NCBI RefSeq assembly: GCF_003600895.1
Contig: NZ_QYRP01000002.1
Location: forward strand, 310,001 to 374,000
Length of the DNA: 64,000 nucleotides
Direction: 5' to 3'
Origin: Nocardioides cavernaquae
Lineage (GTDB): Bacteria; Actinomycetota; Actinomycetes; Propionibacteriales; Nocardioidaceae
The notes under the pieces were generated by a model. That model ran no database searches and had not been told where the DNA came from. It worked only from the letters and a program-made list of their open reading frames with translations. This document shows positions 1 to 8,976 of the stretch, in pieces (the first letter of the stretch is position 1; every line of letters starts with the position of its first letter). Both the position numbers and the translations under genes were made by a program.

Positions 1-1299
1 GCCGGGCTTGTAGTCGAAGACGACCGCGTTGTCGGTCGCGCCGATGATGACCGCGTCACCCTCGACGGCGCCCATGTCACCCAAGCGCTTCTCGACGCCC
101 AGGCGGCTGAGCCGGTCGGCGAGGAAGCCGACGGCCTCCTCGTTGCTGAACTCCGTCTGGCGGATCCAGCGCTCGACCTTCTCGCCCTTGACGCGCCAGC
201 CGTCGGGCGTCTCGGTGATGGTGAAGTCGTCCTGCCCGTCCACGCTGCGCGGGCGGATGATGACCCGGGCTGCCTCGGTGACCGGGCGCGCCGCACGGGC
301 CTTGGAGACGATCTCGGCCATCGCGAAGGTCAGCTCCCGCATGCCCTCGCCCGAAGCGGCGCTGACCTCGAAGACCCGCAGGCCACGCTCGCGCAGCTCG
401 TCGACGACGAAGCCGGCGATGTCACGGCCGTCGGGCACGTCGATCTTGTTCAGGGCGATCAGGCGGGGGCGGTCCTCGAGACCGCCGTAGCGCGCGAGCT
501 CACTCTCCATGATCTCGAGGTCGTCGACCGGGTTGCGGCCGGGCTCGATGTTGGCGGTGTCGATCACGTGCAGCAGGGCAGCACAGCGCTCGATGTGGCG
601 CAGGAAGTCGTGGCCGAGACCACGACCCTCAGCAGCGCCCTCGATCAGGCCCGGCACGTCGGCGACGGTGAACGTCGTGTCGCCCGCGGTCACGACGCCG
701 AGGTTCGGGACCAGGGTCGTGAACGGGTAGTCGGCGATCTTGGGCCGCGCGCGGCTGATGCTCGCGATGAGCGAGGACTTGCCCGCGCTCGGGAAGCCGA
801 CCAGACCGATGTCCGCGACGACCTTGAGCTCGAGGCTGACCTCGACCTCCTCGCCGGGCTCACCGAGAAGGGCGAAACCGGGCGCCTTGCGCTTGGCGCT
901 GGCCAGCGCGGCGTTGCCGAGGCCGCCGTGGCCACCGCGGGCGATGACCATCTCGGTGCCGGCGCCGGTCAGGTCCGCGAGGAAGGTGCCGTCGCGCAGG
1001 GTGACCACCGTGCCGTCAGGGACGGGCAGGATCAGGTCGGAGCCGTGGGCACCGTTCTTGTGGTCGCCAGAGCCGCCGCTGCCGTTGGTCGCGCGGCGCT
1101 TCGGGCTGTGGTGGTAGTCGATCAGCGTGGTGACGTCGGGGTCGACGCGAAGGATCACGGAGCCGCCGGGACCACCGTTGCCACCGTCAGGTCCACCGAG
1201 AGGCTTGAACTTCTCCCGGCGTACCGACGCGACGCCGTGGCCGCCACGACCTGCAGCGATGTGCAGGGTGACCTTGTCGACGAATGTCGGGACTGCCAT
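1..1299 (-). CDS. obg: GTPase Obg/CgtA (3' end cut by window)
   Basis: Ribosome-assembly GTPase that acts on the 50S subunit. The reading frame opens at an ATG at 1299 with [20 protein letters not shown], the glycine-rich Obg fold ([12 protein letters not shown] follows). A G domain with P-loop [23 protein letters not shown] and NKID comes next. The last part is an OCT-type C-terminal domain ([18 protein letters not shown]). All 433 codons to base 1 are open, and the stop lies outside the window. An upstream GAGAGG about 9 nt from the ATG may serve as ribosome binding site. It is the third gene of the conserved rplU-rpmA-obg operon. Confidence 0.96.
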   Translation of the reverse strand, partial: MAVPTFVDKVTLHIAAGRGGHGVASVRREKFKPLGGPDGGNGGPGGSVILRVDPDVTTLIDYHHSPKRRATNGSGGSGDHKNGAHGSDLILPVPDGTVVTLRDGTFLADLTGAGTEMVIARGGHGGLGNAALASAKRKAPGFALLGEPGEEVEVSLELKVVADIGLVGFPSAGKSSLIASISRARPKIADYPFTTLVPNLGVVTAGDTTFTVADVPGLIEGAAEGRGLGHDFLRHIERCAALLHVIDTANIEPGRNPVDDLEIMESELARYGGLEDRPRLIALNKIDVPDGRDIAGFVVDELRERGLRVFEVSAASGEGMRELTFAMAEIVSKARAARPVTEAARVIIRPRSVDGQDDFTITETPDGWRVKGEKVERWIRQTEFSNEEAVGFLADRLSRLGVEKRLGDMGAVEGDAVIIGATDNAVVFDYKPG

Positions 1300-1396
1300 G
1301 GGAGAGAACCTCTCGGAAAAGCAAAAGTTGGGGAAATGCGAGCAGGCGCCCCCGATTCTAGGGACGCCTGGCTCTGGAGCTGCAGTGACGCGTCAG

Positions 1397-1651
1397 TCAC
1401 TCACCCGGGAGGATGTTCACGACACGACGGCCGCGCTTGGTGCCGAACTGCACCGCGCCGGCCACCAGTGCGAACAGGGTGTCGTCGCCACCGCGACCGA
1501 CGCCCGAACCCGGGTGGAAGTGGGTGCCACGCTGGCGAACGATGATCTCGCCCGCGTTGACAGCCTGGCCGCCGAAGCGCTTGACGCCGAGGCGCTGGGA
1601 GTTGGAGTCGCGACCGTTCTTGGTGGACGCGGCGCCCTTCTTGTGTGCCAT
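1397..1651 (-). CDS. rpmA: 50S ribosomal protein L27
   Basis: An 84-residue basic protein starting [20 protein letters not shown], the standard bacterial L27 N-terminus that reaches toward the peptidyl-transferase centre. [21 protein letters not shown] and [14 protein letters not shown] complete the family signature. Length is normal. It follows rplU after about 50 nt and precedes obg by 97 nt, so the three genes are probably co-transcribed. There is no N-terminal extension of the kind cleaved in Firmicutes. Confidence 0.97.
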   Translation of the reverse strand: MAHKKGAASTKNGRDSNSQRLGVKRFGGQAVNAGEIIVRQRGTHFHPGSGVGRGGDDTLFALVAGAVQFGTKRGRRVVNILPGE

Positions 1652-1701
1652 GAGTTCAGTCCCTGATTTCTCTGGAAGTTCTGGAGTACGTCGCGACGCC
1701 G

Positions 1702-2004
1702 TCAGGCGTTGATCGCGGTGACCTTGACCTGGGTGTACTTCTGACGGTGACCCATGCGCTTCTTGTAGCCGGTCTTGTTCTTGTACTTCTGGATGACGAT
1801 CTTCGGGCCCTTGGTCCCACCGAGAACCTCGGCGGTCACGGAGGCCTTGTCGAGACCGGTCGCGGAGACCGCCTCGCCGTCGACCAGCAGGACGACCGGG
1901 AGGGTCACCGACTCACCGACAGCCGTCGTGATCAGGTCGATCTCGATGACGTCGCCCACGGCAACCTTCTGCTGCTTGGCGCCAGCGCGCACGATCGCGT
2001 ACAC
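1702..2004 (-). CDS. rplU: 50S ribosomal protein L21
   Basis: L21 binds 23S rRNA in the large subunit. I start it at the GTG at 2004, giving 100 residues beginning (M)[25 protein letters not shown] Shine-Dalgarno lies at 2011-2017, 6 nt upstream. A longer frame to 2067 exists, but the added residues (MRPRTGEPQ) are not L21-like. The family signature [21 protein letters not shown] is present near the C-terminus. It is the first gene of the rplU-rpmA-obg operon. Confidence 0.96.
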   Translation of the reverse strand: MYAIVRAGAKQQKVAVGDVIEIDLITTAVGESVTLPVVLLVDGEAVSATGLDKASVTAEVLGGTKGPKIVIQKYKNKTGYKKRMGHRQKYTQVKVTAINA

Positions 2005-2101
2005 CGCGGTCTCCTTCGGTCTCTGCTTGAAAACTTGGTCCTGGGGCTCGCCTGTTCGGGGCCGCACAGGGAAACGGCGTGCTGATGCACACCGAGGGTC
2101 A

Positions 2102-2131
2102 ATACTACGGGTCCCGGCCCGCTCACCGCAA
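2102..2131 (-). promoter_or_regulatory. Candidate promoter of rplU-rpmA-obg
   Basis: On the minus strand a TTGCGG hexamer (2126-2131) is followed after 18 nt by TAGTAT (2102-2107), a good actinobacterial -10. This would give a leader of about 90 nt before the rplU GTG, with the Shine-Dalgarno at its end. The call rests on motif and position only. Confidence 0.4.
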
Positions 2132-2154
2132 AACGAGAGAGCCGGGGTCCGTCG

Positions 2155-5100
2155 TCAGCGCTTGCGAGCGCCCTTCTTCTTGATCGGAACGTGCAGCTCG
2201 ACCGGGTGCTCACCGTGCTCGGCAACCTCCGCGTCGGCGGCTGCCTCAGCGGACGGCAGCACCTCGTCGAGGGTCATCGGCGCGGGCTGGCTCGCGCCCG
2301 CTCCAGCCGGACGGGTGGCGGCACGGCGGGTGCGAGTGACGACCCGGGGCGGCTCCGGCGCGGCGACAGGCACCGCGTCGGCAGTCACGACCGGCGCAGC
2401 CACGACGATGGCCACCGGCTCGAGCGAGATGCCCGCGGTGGAACCAGCCGGGCGGCTCGCCGTACGACGGGTACGCGTGACCACTTTGGGCGACGTGTCG
2501 ACCGGAGCAGGGACCTCCACCGGCGCCTCGACAACCGGCGCCTCGACCGCGGGGGCCTCGACAGCAGGCGTCTCGACAGCTGCTTCGGCTGCGGGTGCCT
2601 CCATCGGGGTGTCGGCGACAGGCGCCTCCACCTGGGCGGCGCCAGTGCCAGTCTCGGCGGGCGCCTCGGCAGCAGGCGTCTCAGGCGACTGCTCCGCGAC
2701 ACGACCGGCCTGACCCGCATTGCGGTTGCGATTGCGGTTGCGGCTTGGACGTTCGGCGCCAGCGGTCGACTGCTCGTCGGCGGTGGCCTCGTCCGCCTGG
2801 CTCCCGGCGCCTGCCGTGGCCTGGTTGTCGCGTGCCGCAGCGTCGCGGGCCGCAGCCTTCTGCTCGGCCTCAGCCACCTTCTCGGCGGCCTCCGCGCGGG
2901 CCTTCAGCACGTGGGCAGGGACCTCGTCGGGGTACTCCGAGACCGCCGGGGCGGGGTGCGCCTGGGCGATGTCCTTGGGGGTCGGCGTGGAGGCCTGGGC
3001 CTCACCCTGGTTGTCGCCCTGGTTGCCCTCGTTGCCGCCGCGACCGCGGTTGCGGCGGTTGCCGCTGCGCCGCTCGCCGCCACCGTCGTCGGTGCGCTTC
3101 GGCTCGATCGGCATGTCGTGCGTGATGTGTCCGCTGCCGCTGCAGTGCTCGCAGGTCTCGCTGAACGCCTCGAGCAGGCCGGTGCCGATCCGCTTGCGCG
3201 TCATCTGCACCAGACCCAGCGAGGTCACCTCGGCGACCTGGTGACGGGTGCGGTCACGACCGAGGCACTCGACCAGGCGACGCAGGACCAGGTCACGGTT
3301 CGACTCGAGCACCATGTCGATGAAGTCGACGACGATGATGCCGCCGATGTCGCGCAGCCGGAGCTGGCGCACGACCTCTTCTGCGGCCTCGAGGTTGTTC
3401 TTGGTGACCGTCTCCTCGAGGTTGCCACCGGAGCCGGTGAACTTGCCCGTGTTGACGTCGACCACGGTCATGGCCTCGGTGCGGTCGATGACCAGCGAGC
3501 CACCGGAGGGCAGCCAGACCTTGCGGTCCAGGCCCTTGGCGATCTGCTCGGAGACGCGGTAGTCAGCGAACAGGTCGCCGTCGGCGGCGTCGTACTGCTC
3601 GAGGCGCTCCTCGAGGTCCGGCGCGACGTGGGCGACGTACTGCTGGACGGTGTTCCAGGCGTCGGTGCCCTGGATGACCAGCTTGGAGAAGTCCTCGGCG
3701 AAGAGGTCGCGGACCACCTTGAGCGTGAGGTCGGGCTCGCCGTAGAGGAGCTTGGGGGCGTTGCCGATCTTGGACTGCTTCTCGATCTCTTCCCAGCGCG
3801 CCTTGAGCACCTCGACGTCGCGGGTGAGCTCGTCCTCCGAGGCACCCTCGGCGGCCGTGCGCACGATGACGCCAGCGGTGTCCGGGACGATCTCCTTGAG
3901 GAGCGTCTTCAGGCGCGAGCGCTCGGTGTCCGGGAGCTTGCGCGAGATGCCGCTGGTGGTGCCGTCGGGCACGTAGACCAGGAAGCGTCCAGCCAGGCTG
4001 ACCTGGCTGGTGAGGCGGGCGCCCTTGTGGCCGACCGGGTCCTTGGTGACCTGGACGAGCACGGACTGGCCGCTGGAGAGCACCGACTCGATCTTGCGCG
4101 GCTGGCCGTCCCGGTGGCCGAGGGCCGACCAGTTGACCTCGCCGGCGTACAGGACCGCGTTGCGACCCTTGCCGATGTCGATGAACGCGGCCTCCATGGA
4201 CGGGAGCACGTTCTGCACGCGGCCGACGTAGACGTTGCCGATCAGGCTGGTCTGCGACTCGCGGGCCACGTAGTGCTCGACGAGCACCTTGTCCTCGAGC
4301 ACGGCGATCTGGGTGAGGTCGTCGCGCTGGCGGATCGCCATGACCCGGTCGACGGCCTCGCGGCGGGCCAGGAACTCGGCCTCGGAGACGATCGGGGCGC
4401 GGCGACGGCCGGCCTCGCGACCGTCACGACGGCGCTGCTTCTTGGCCTCGAGGCGGGTGGAGCCGGAGATCGAGGTGATCTGGTCCTCGCCCGTGCGGCT
4501 CGGGCGGACCCGGGTGACGGTGTTGGGGTCGTCGGTGTTCTGGGCGCGACCCTCGCCGTCACGGACCCGGACCCGGCGACGGCGGGTGGTGCCACCCTCG
4601 CCCTGCTCGTTGTCGTCGCCCTCCTCCGAGGCGGCGGCAGCGGCCGGGGCGGACTCGTCGTCGCCCTCCGACTCGCCTGCGTCACCGGAGTCGTTGCTCT
4701 CGCCGGGCTTGCGGCGGCGGCGACCGCCACGACGACGACGGCGGCGGGCGGCAGAGCCGGGGCCGTTCTCCGTGCCGTCCTCGTTCTCGTCGTTCTCGGT
4801 GCCGTCCTCGTTGGCGTCGGCGGCGTCCGTCTCGGCCTGGTCTGCGTCCTTCGCCTCGGCGTCGGCGGGCCTCTTCTGGCCACCACGGTTGCCCTGGCCA
4901 CCCCGGTTGCCCTGGCCTCCACCCTGGCCGCCGCCCTGGCGGTTGCGGGGCGCGCGCTGCGAGGTGGACTCGCCAGCGCCGTCGGTCGCCTCGACCGCAG
5001 CCTCGGCGGCGTCGCCCACGGCATCGGTGGCGATCTCCTCCACCGCGGTCTCTGCGGCGGCAGCCGGCTTGCGGTTGCGCGTGCGCGGGGCGGTGGTGGC

Positions 5101-5619
5101 GTCGGGCGCCTGGAAGAGTACGGCGGCGGGTGCTGCGGCACGGCGCGAGCGCGCGGCCGGCTTCTCCGCAGGCTGCTCGGCAACTGCGCCGGCATCGGCC
5201 GGAAGATCGAGCGGGAGCGCCTCGGCGTCCACGGCGGGGGCTGCAGCGGTCTTCCTGGCTGCGGCGGTCTTCTTGGCGGCCGTCTTCTTGGCTGCGGTGG
5301 TCTTCTTGGCAGCTGTCTTCTTCGCTGCCGTCTTCTTGGCGGGGGCCGCCTCGGCAGCGTCGGCCGGAGCCGGCTCGACCGTGGCGTCGACCTGCGCGTC
5401 AGCCTCGGCCGGAGCGGCCGCCGCCTTCTTGGCAGCCGTCTTCTTCGCCGCAGTGGTCTTCTTGGCAGTGGTCTTCTTCGCAGCCGTCTTCTTGGCGACG
5501 GCCTTCTTGGCGGCCGTCTTCTTGACCGGTGCGGCGGGGGTCTCGACCTCGGCGGTCTGAGCCTCGTTGTTGTTCTCGGTGACCTCGGGGGTCGTGTCCG
5601 GAGTGGTCTCGTCGAGCAT
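2155..5619 (-). CDS. rne: Ribonuclease E/G with lysine/alanine-rich N-terminal extension
   Basis: Endoribonuclease of RNA decay and rRNA/tRNA processing, 1154 residues from the ATG at 5619 (GAGGAGC Shine-Dalgarno just upstream). The N-terminus, about residues 25-135, is a chain of KKTAAKK/KTTAKK blocks like histone H1 or the HupB tail. An acidic and then Arg/Gly-rich low-complexity region follows to about 450. The catalytic core begins with an S1 domain near 455-560 (NVYVGRVQNVLPSMEAAFID). The metal-binding acidic segments VVDVNTGKFTGSGG (near 720) and IIVVDFIDM (near 765) and a Zn-link-like CEHCSGSGH (near 820) come next. The C-terminus is again low-complexity, with an RNRNRN patch and a KKKGARKR end. 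The antisense strand is also open throughout, an artefact of GC-rich codons. Confidence 0.95.
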   Translation of the reverse strand: MLDETTPDTTPEVTENNNEAQTAEVETPAAPVKKTAAKKAVAKKTAAKKTTAKKTTAAKKTAAKKAAAAPAEADAQVDATVEPAPADAAEAAPAKKTAAKKTAAKKTTAAKKTAAKKTAAARKTAAAPAVDAEALPLDLPADAGAVAEQPAEKPAARSRRAAAPAAVLFQAPDATTAPRTRNRKPAAAAETAVEEIATDAVGDAAEAAVEATDGAGESTSQRAPRNRQGGGQGGGQGNRGGQGNRGGQKRPADAEAKDADQAETDAADANEDGTENDENEDGTENGPGSAARRRRRRGGRRRRKPGESNDSGDAGESEGDDESAPAAAAASEEGDDNEQGEGGTTRRRRVRVRDGEGRAQNTDDPNTVTRVRPSRTGEDQITSISGSTRLEAKKQRRRDGREAGRRRAPIVSEAEFLARREAVDRVMAIRQRDDLTQIAVLEDKVLVEHYVARESQTSLIGNVYVGRVQNVLPSMEAAFIDIGKGRNAVLYAGEVNWSALGHRDGQPRKIESVLSSGQSVLVQVTKDPVGHKGARLTSQVSLAGRFLVYVPDGTTSGISRKLPDTERSRLKTLLKEIVPDTAGVIVRTAAEGASEDELTRDVEVLKARWEEIEKQSKIGNAPKLLYGEPDLTLKVVRDLFAEDFSKLVIQGTDAWNTVQQYVAHVAPDLEERLEQYDAADGDLFADYRVSEQIAKGLDRKVWLPSGGSLVIDRTEAMTVVDVNTGKFTGSGGNLEETVTKNNLEAAEEVVRQLRLRDIGGIIVVDFIDMVLESNRDLVLRRLVECLGRDRTRHQVAEVTSLGLVQMTRKRIGTGLLEAFSETCEHCSGSGHITHDMPIEPKRTDDGGGERRSGNRRNRGRGGNEGNQGDNQGEAQASTPTPKDIAQAHPAPAVSEYPDEVPAHVLKARAEAAEKVAEAEQKAAARDAAARDNQATAGAGSQADEATADEQSTAGAERPSRNRNRNRNAGQAGRVAEQSPETPAAEAPAETGTGAAQVEAPVADTPMEAPAAEAAVETPAVEAPAVEAPVVEAPVEVPAPVDTSPKVVTRTRRTASRPAGSTAGISLEPVAIVVAAPVVTADAVPVAAPEPPRVVTRTRRAATRPAGAGASQPAPMTLDEVLPSAEAAADAEVAEHGEHPVELHVPIKKKGARKR

Positions 5620-5954
5620 GTGCGCTCCTCGACCGGAGTCCTGGTGGAACCGGTCATTCTGTCCGGCGCTCGCCGCCCGGGGACCGGGCCACGGCGCGAA
5701 AGCCTGCGTGTGGCGGCGAGTCCCCCGCTCGGGGTGCGTCAGCTGTGCGCGTCTGGTCACCTGCCGCGGTCAGCGGGACGAGAGCACCGCTGTCACCAGT
5801 GCCCAGGGCCGCGTCGCGGTCTGGTGACGACCTTCACCTCTGTGCCGGCGGACCGGCGAGAACGTCGTCGGGTCTCTGTGACGCGGGGGTGACCGCGAAC
5901 ACGTCGACCAGTGGCGAGTATCGCACACCAGCGCGTCGGGCCCCAGTTGTCGGC
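5620..5954 (-). promoter_or_regulatory. Non-coding leader upstream of rne
   Basis: There are 335 bases without a supported gene between rne and the TIGR03936 gene. On the minus strand a GATACT hexamer (5917-5922) could be a -10, implying a leader near 290 nt. Within it GTCACCAG (5792-5799) pairs perfectly with CTGGTGAC (5821-5828), forming a hairpin. RNase E mRNA leaders mediate autoregulation in E. coli, and a similar role here is inference. Reading frames crossing the region look like shadows. Confidence 0.35.
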
Positions 5955-6659
5955 TCAGGCCAGCGGGTCGCCGATGACGCCGTCACCGCTGAGCGGGCCC
6001 TGCGCGAGCCGGGTGAACAACGGGTCATCGACACCCGCAAGCTCCCCGACCGAGGCAAGTCCGGTCAGCACGTCGTCCGGCCGCACGCTGGGTACGCCGT
6101 GGCGCAGCACGACGTCGAGGCGTGCCCCGCGATCACCGGCGCCAGCCGCGAGGGCGACGACCGCGGCGCGGCAGTCGAACGTGCGCAGACCCTTCTTGGT
6201 CATCCGCTCCACCGGCACCTCCTCGGCAGCGAGGAAGCGCTCAACCGCGCGGACAGCGTCTGCCTCGGTCACCGCGAGGTCGATCAGCCAGCGGCTGGCC
6301 TCGAGCCGGTCGGTGAGCGACGCGCCCGCGGACTCGACCGCCTCCAGCACGTCCAGGCCGTCGGGCAGCACCGCGTCGAGCTGGGCCAGCACGGTTGCCG
6401 GGTCGACGATCTCGGCCAGCGCGATCTCGACGTACTCCGCCTCGCTGGCGGAACCGGTGGGCGCCGCACCCGCGTAGGAGATGCGGGGGTGCGGGTTGAA
6501 TCCGGAGGAATAGGCCATCGGGATCCGGGCCCGGAAGACCGCGCGCTCGAAGGCGCGACTGAAGTCGCGGTGGCTGGTGAAACGCAGCCGCCCGCGCTTG
6601 GCGTACCGGATCCGGAGTCGCTGGACCGGAGGGGCCTGCTGTTCGGGCTGTTCGCGCAC
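5955..6659 (-). CDS. TIGR03936 family radical-SAM-associated protein (DUF2344)
   Basis: A 234-residue protein whose core RIRYAKRGRLRFTSHRDFSR and AYSSGFNPHPRISYAGAAP are the hallmark motifs of the DUF2344/TIGR03936 family. Members are encoded next to, or fused with, TIGR03960 radical SAM proteins, and their biochemical role is unknown. I start it at the GTG at 6659 because TATCCT (6666-6671) lies 6 nt upstream with no Shine-Dalgarno, the leaderless layout seen elsewhere here. A much longer frame upstream is only open sequence antisense to the septum-formation genes. Its usual partner (10118-12154) is 3.5 kb away, with four genes in between. Confidence 0.88.
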   Translation of the reverse strand: MREQPEQQAPPVQRLRIRYAKRGRLRFTSHRDFSRAFERAVFRARIPMAYSSGFNPHPRISYAGAAPTGSASEAEYVEIALAEIVDPATVLAQLDAVLPDGLDVLEAVESAGASLTDRLEASRWLIDLAVTEADAVRAVERFLAAEEVPVERMTKKGLRTFDCRAAVVALAAGAGDRGARLDVVLRHGVPSVRPDDVLTGLASVGELAGVDDPLFTRLAQGPLSGDGVIGDPLA

Positions 6660-6665
6660 CCGCAG

Positions 6666-6671
6666 AGGATA
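6666..6671 (-). promoter_or_regulatory. Leaderless -10 of the TIGR03936 gene
   Basis: TATCCT on the minus strand is 6 nt from the GTG start, with no Shine-Dalgarno between them. Confidence 0.4.
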
Positions 6672-6774
6672 TCCGCCGGAGTGGGCCGACGACGCCACGC
6701 TGCCCGCACCCGGCCCGATACGCTGAGGTCCTTGTGGCACCCGTGGCGGTCGCCCGGCTCCCCGGAAGGTCCCG

Positions 6775-7320
6775 ATGAAGCAGCAGCCGACGTGGCGTGG
6801 CCACCGGGCTCCCGTCGAGGGAGTGGACGGACCTGCCGCAACGCGCCCGAAGGCTCGCTCGCGCACCTGGTCGGTCGCACTGCTGGCGGTGGTGGCTCTC
6901 GTGGCCGTCATCGCAGGCGTGATCGCGGCCGTGCAGAACGCGTCACCGGACGCCTCGCCCCGGCTCCCCGCCGTGTCCGTCGGCACCTGCCTGATCAGCC
7001 CCGAGCTCGCTCGCGCCACCGACGGGGTGACCACGCTGGACGCCGTTCCGTGCTCGCGGGCCCACGATGGCGAGGTGTTCGCCATGCTCGAGCTGCGCGC
7101 CGGGGAGGACCTCGCCGCTGCCGGCCGCCGATGCGTCGGCGCCGCAACGGACCGACAGTTCCACTTCGAGGAGCTCCAGTCGCGCGGTCTCGAGGTCCGC
7201 CCGCTCGCCCTCGACGGAGACCCCACCACCGGCGACCCGGTCGCCTGCTTCGTACGACGCCAGGACGGTACGCCCCAACGCGGGGCGGCCTTCACCAATG
7301 CACAGGAGAGTGACCGATGA
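6775..7320 (+). CDS. Septum formation family membrane protein
   Basis: 181 residues: a basic cytoplasmic N-terminus, one membrane segment at about 32-53 (WSVALLAVVALVAVIAGVIA) and an extracytoplasmic domain. That domain resembles the actinobacterial Septum_form family (PF13845), with SVGTCL, the conserved PCSRAHDGEVFAM segment and a late cysteine (DPVACFV). The paired Cys residues probably form disulfides outside the membrane. A GGAAGG ribosome site precedes the ATG. Its stop overlaps the start of the next gene by 4 bp, so the two are translationally coupled and look like a divergent duplicate pair. The cellular role of the family is poorly known. Confidence 0.75.
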   Translation: MKQQPTWRGHRAPVEGVDGPAATRPKARSRTWSVALLAVVALVAVIAGVIAAVQNASPDASPRLPAVSVGTCLISPELARATDGVTTLDAVPCSRAHDGEVFAMLELRAGEDLAAAGRRCVGAATDRQFHFEELQSRGLEVRPLALDGDPTTGDPVACFVRRQDGTPQRGAAFTNAQESDR

Positions 7321-8135
7321 CCCTGCCTCCCTACCCGGGCCAGCCCGACCAGCCGGAGCAGCCCGGCCAGCCTGTGCCTCCCCCGCCGCCGCCGGCCCCG
7401 CCTGCGCCGCCGAGCCCGCCCGGACCCCCGGCACCGCCGTCGTACCCGCAGACGCAGCCCTCCGGAACCACCCCGCCTCCTCCCCCCGGGCCCCCTGCAC
7501 CGCCGGCCCCGCCGTCGTACCAGCAGTTCGGCGGCCCGAACGACGCCAACCAGTCCTGGAGCGGCCTCGCGATCGCCGCCTTCGTCTGCAGCCTGACCTG
7601 CTGTCTCGGCATCCCCGCCGTGATCCTGGGCATCATCGCGCTGGCCAAGACGGGTGCGGGCAAGGCCAAGGGACGCTGGATGGCCGTGACCGGCATCGTG
7701 CTCGGCATCATCGGCACGCTCGTGATGATCGGACTCGTCGCCGCGGTGTACTTCCTCGCGGAGAGCCAGGTCGCGCCAGCGGACGCGAGGCCCGGGCAGT
7801 GCGTGACCGTGGCGACGGAGGGCGACGAGGTGACGATCCTCGACCTCGGCTGCTCGACCCCGCACAACGGCCAGATCTTCGCCGCCATCACGGTCACGGA
7901 GGCAGACGTGGCGCGCCAGGTCGGCGGCCTCGACCTGTGCGCGAAAGCGGCACTCGAGCACTTCCCCCAGGCCAGTGAGGGCGATCTGACCGGCGACGCT
8001 CCGTCCTTCACGCTCAACGGCGAGAAGCTGATCGTCGGCGGCGCCTCTGACCGGACCGAGGTCGCCGCCGGCGACATCGTCGCCTGCTGGATCGAGGCCG
8101 ACGACGGCGAGCTGAACTCAGACCCGGTCAACTAG
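7317..8135 (+). CDS. DUF4190 / septum-formation domain membrane protein with proline-rich N-terminus
   Basis: 272 residues. The first 75 are a Pro/Gly-rich cytoplasmic tail (PPPPPAPPAPPSPPGPPAPP type). Two membrane segments of DUF4190 type follow (LAIAAFVCSLTCCLGIPAVI and MAVTGIVLGIIGTLVMIGLV, about 80-140). The extracytoplasmic C-terminal domain again carries the Septum_form pattern (PGQCVTV, STPHNGQIFAAI, DIVACWIEADDG). It starts inside the stop of the preceding gene (ATGA) and ends convergently against the TIGR03086 gene, with a palindromic repeat between them. Confidence 0.78.
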   Translation: MTLPPYPGQPDQPEQPGQPVPPPPPPAPPAPPSPPGPPAPPSYPQTQPSGTTPPPPPGPPAPPAPPSYQQFGGPNDANQSWSGLAIAAFVCSLTCCLGIPAVILGIIALAKTGAGKAKGRWMAVTGIVLGIIGTLVMIGLVAAVYFLAESQVAPADARPGQCVTVATEGDEVTILDLGCSTPHNGQIFAAITVTEADVARQVGGLDLCAKAALEHFPQASEGDLTGDAPSFTLNGEKLIVGGASDRTEVAAGDIVACWIEADDGELNSDPVN

Positions 8136-8174
8136 GGAACGCCAGGGGCCTGGCAGGACTGACTCGGCCTCCCC

Positions 8175-8246
8175 GTGCAACGCGCTGTTCGCGACGCTTC
8201 TGCCGCCCTCGACGACGGCAGAAGATCGACGGACAGCGCGTTACAC
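8175..8246. repeat. Intergenic palindromic repeat, family B copy 1
   Basis: Nested inverted repeat. Outer arms AACGCGCTGT (8179-8188) and ACAGCGCGTT (8233-8242) extend through GTG/CAC with one mismatch. Inner arms CTTCTGCCG (8197-8205) and CGGCAGAAG (8216-8224) flank a loop. The same outer arm recurs at 37091-37158. It lies between convergent genes, so it may act as a bidirectional terminator, and it supplies the stop codon of the gene ending at 8241. Confidence 0.8.
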
Positions 8247-8837
8247 GTTTTCGGACACGTGGGCGGTCGGGGCGCGCCAGGCAGCATCGCGGCCGAAGGC
8301 GGCCAGCAGATCCGTGTGCGGATCTCCGGTCATCGGCGCCCGCGGACCGATGGCACCACCGGAGCGATACATCTCCTCGCGACCGGCGAACCACTCCGCC
8401 ACCTGCTCGAGCAGGTCAGGCTGCATGGCCCGATCCTGTCCGGTCGCCGCGGCCAGGTCCCACCCGTGGATCAGGTGGTCGGTCGCGACCTGGAGGAGGT
8501 ACTCGCCTGCCTCCTCGTCGCCGTACGAGAGATGGACGCGGAGCCCGTCGATGAGCGCGGCGTCGACCGCGATCACGGATGCCCGCGCCAGGTCCTCCCC
8601 GCGCCCGACCGGGTCATCGCCGAGCACGTCACCGTCGAAGCGGCTGCCGACCTCCGCGATCGTGCGTCCGGCGAGCAGCGGGCCCACCCAGCACTCCTCC
8701 CCCACGACGTGGTTGACGAGCGCCCGCACGTCCCATTCCGTGCACGGAGTGGGGTGACTCCACTGGTCGGCCTGTACGCCGGCGAGCGTGCGCTGCCAGA
8801 CCGCCACGGTGCGCCGGAAGAGCGTTGCTACGTCCAC
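8241..8837 (-). CDS. TIGR03086 family protein (DinB/maleylpyruvate isomerase-type fold)
   Basis: 198 residues when started at the GTG at 8837, which follows CACGAT plus 6 nt, an arrangement also seen at the adjacent kinase gene. An upstream ATG at 8867 is the alternative. The pattern DQWSHPTPCTEWDVRALVNHVVGEECW and the later TDHLIHGWDLAAATGQD with conserved His residues fit the metal-binding four-helix DinB/MDMPI-N superfamily. Related enzymes are mycothiol-dependent, but the substrate here is unknown. The TAA stop falls inside the palindromic repeat at 8175-8246. Confidence 0.82.
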   Translation of the reverse strand: MDVATLFRRTVAVWQRTLAGVQADQWSHPTPCTEWDVRALVNHVVGEECWVGPLLAGRTIAEVGSRFDGDVLGDDPVGRGEDLARASVIAVDAALIDGLRVHLSYGDEEAGEYLLQVATDHLIHGWDLAAATGQDRAMQPDLLEQVAEWFAGREEMYRSGGAIGPRAPMTGDPHTDLLAAFGRDAAWRAPTAHVSENV

Positions 8838-8976
8838 CCGTCCATCGTGCGTCGGCGGAGAGCCCATCAGAAGGTGCAGTGCGCTACTCCGGGGTCCGGG
8901 ACCGGATCAGCCCCAGTAGCGATACCGCCCGAACGGGTCATTGAGGCCGTCGCGGAGAAGACGCCCCAGGCAGCCA

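Noticed and set aside
2191..5892. A 1233-codon open frame on the plus strand opposite rne
   Set aside because: Made of Leu/Arg/Gly/Asp runs that mirror the KKTAAKK and Arg-rich codons of rne; no family motifs. It is a GC-rich shadow.
5745..7313. 522-codon plus-strand frame covering the rne leader
   Set aside because: It runs antisense through the TIGR03936 gene and over the first septum-formation gene in another frame; no domain.
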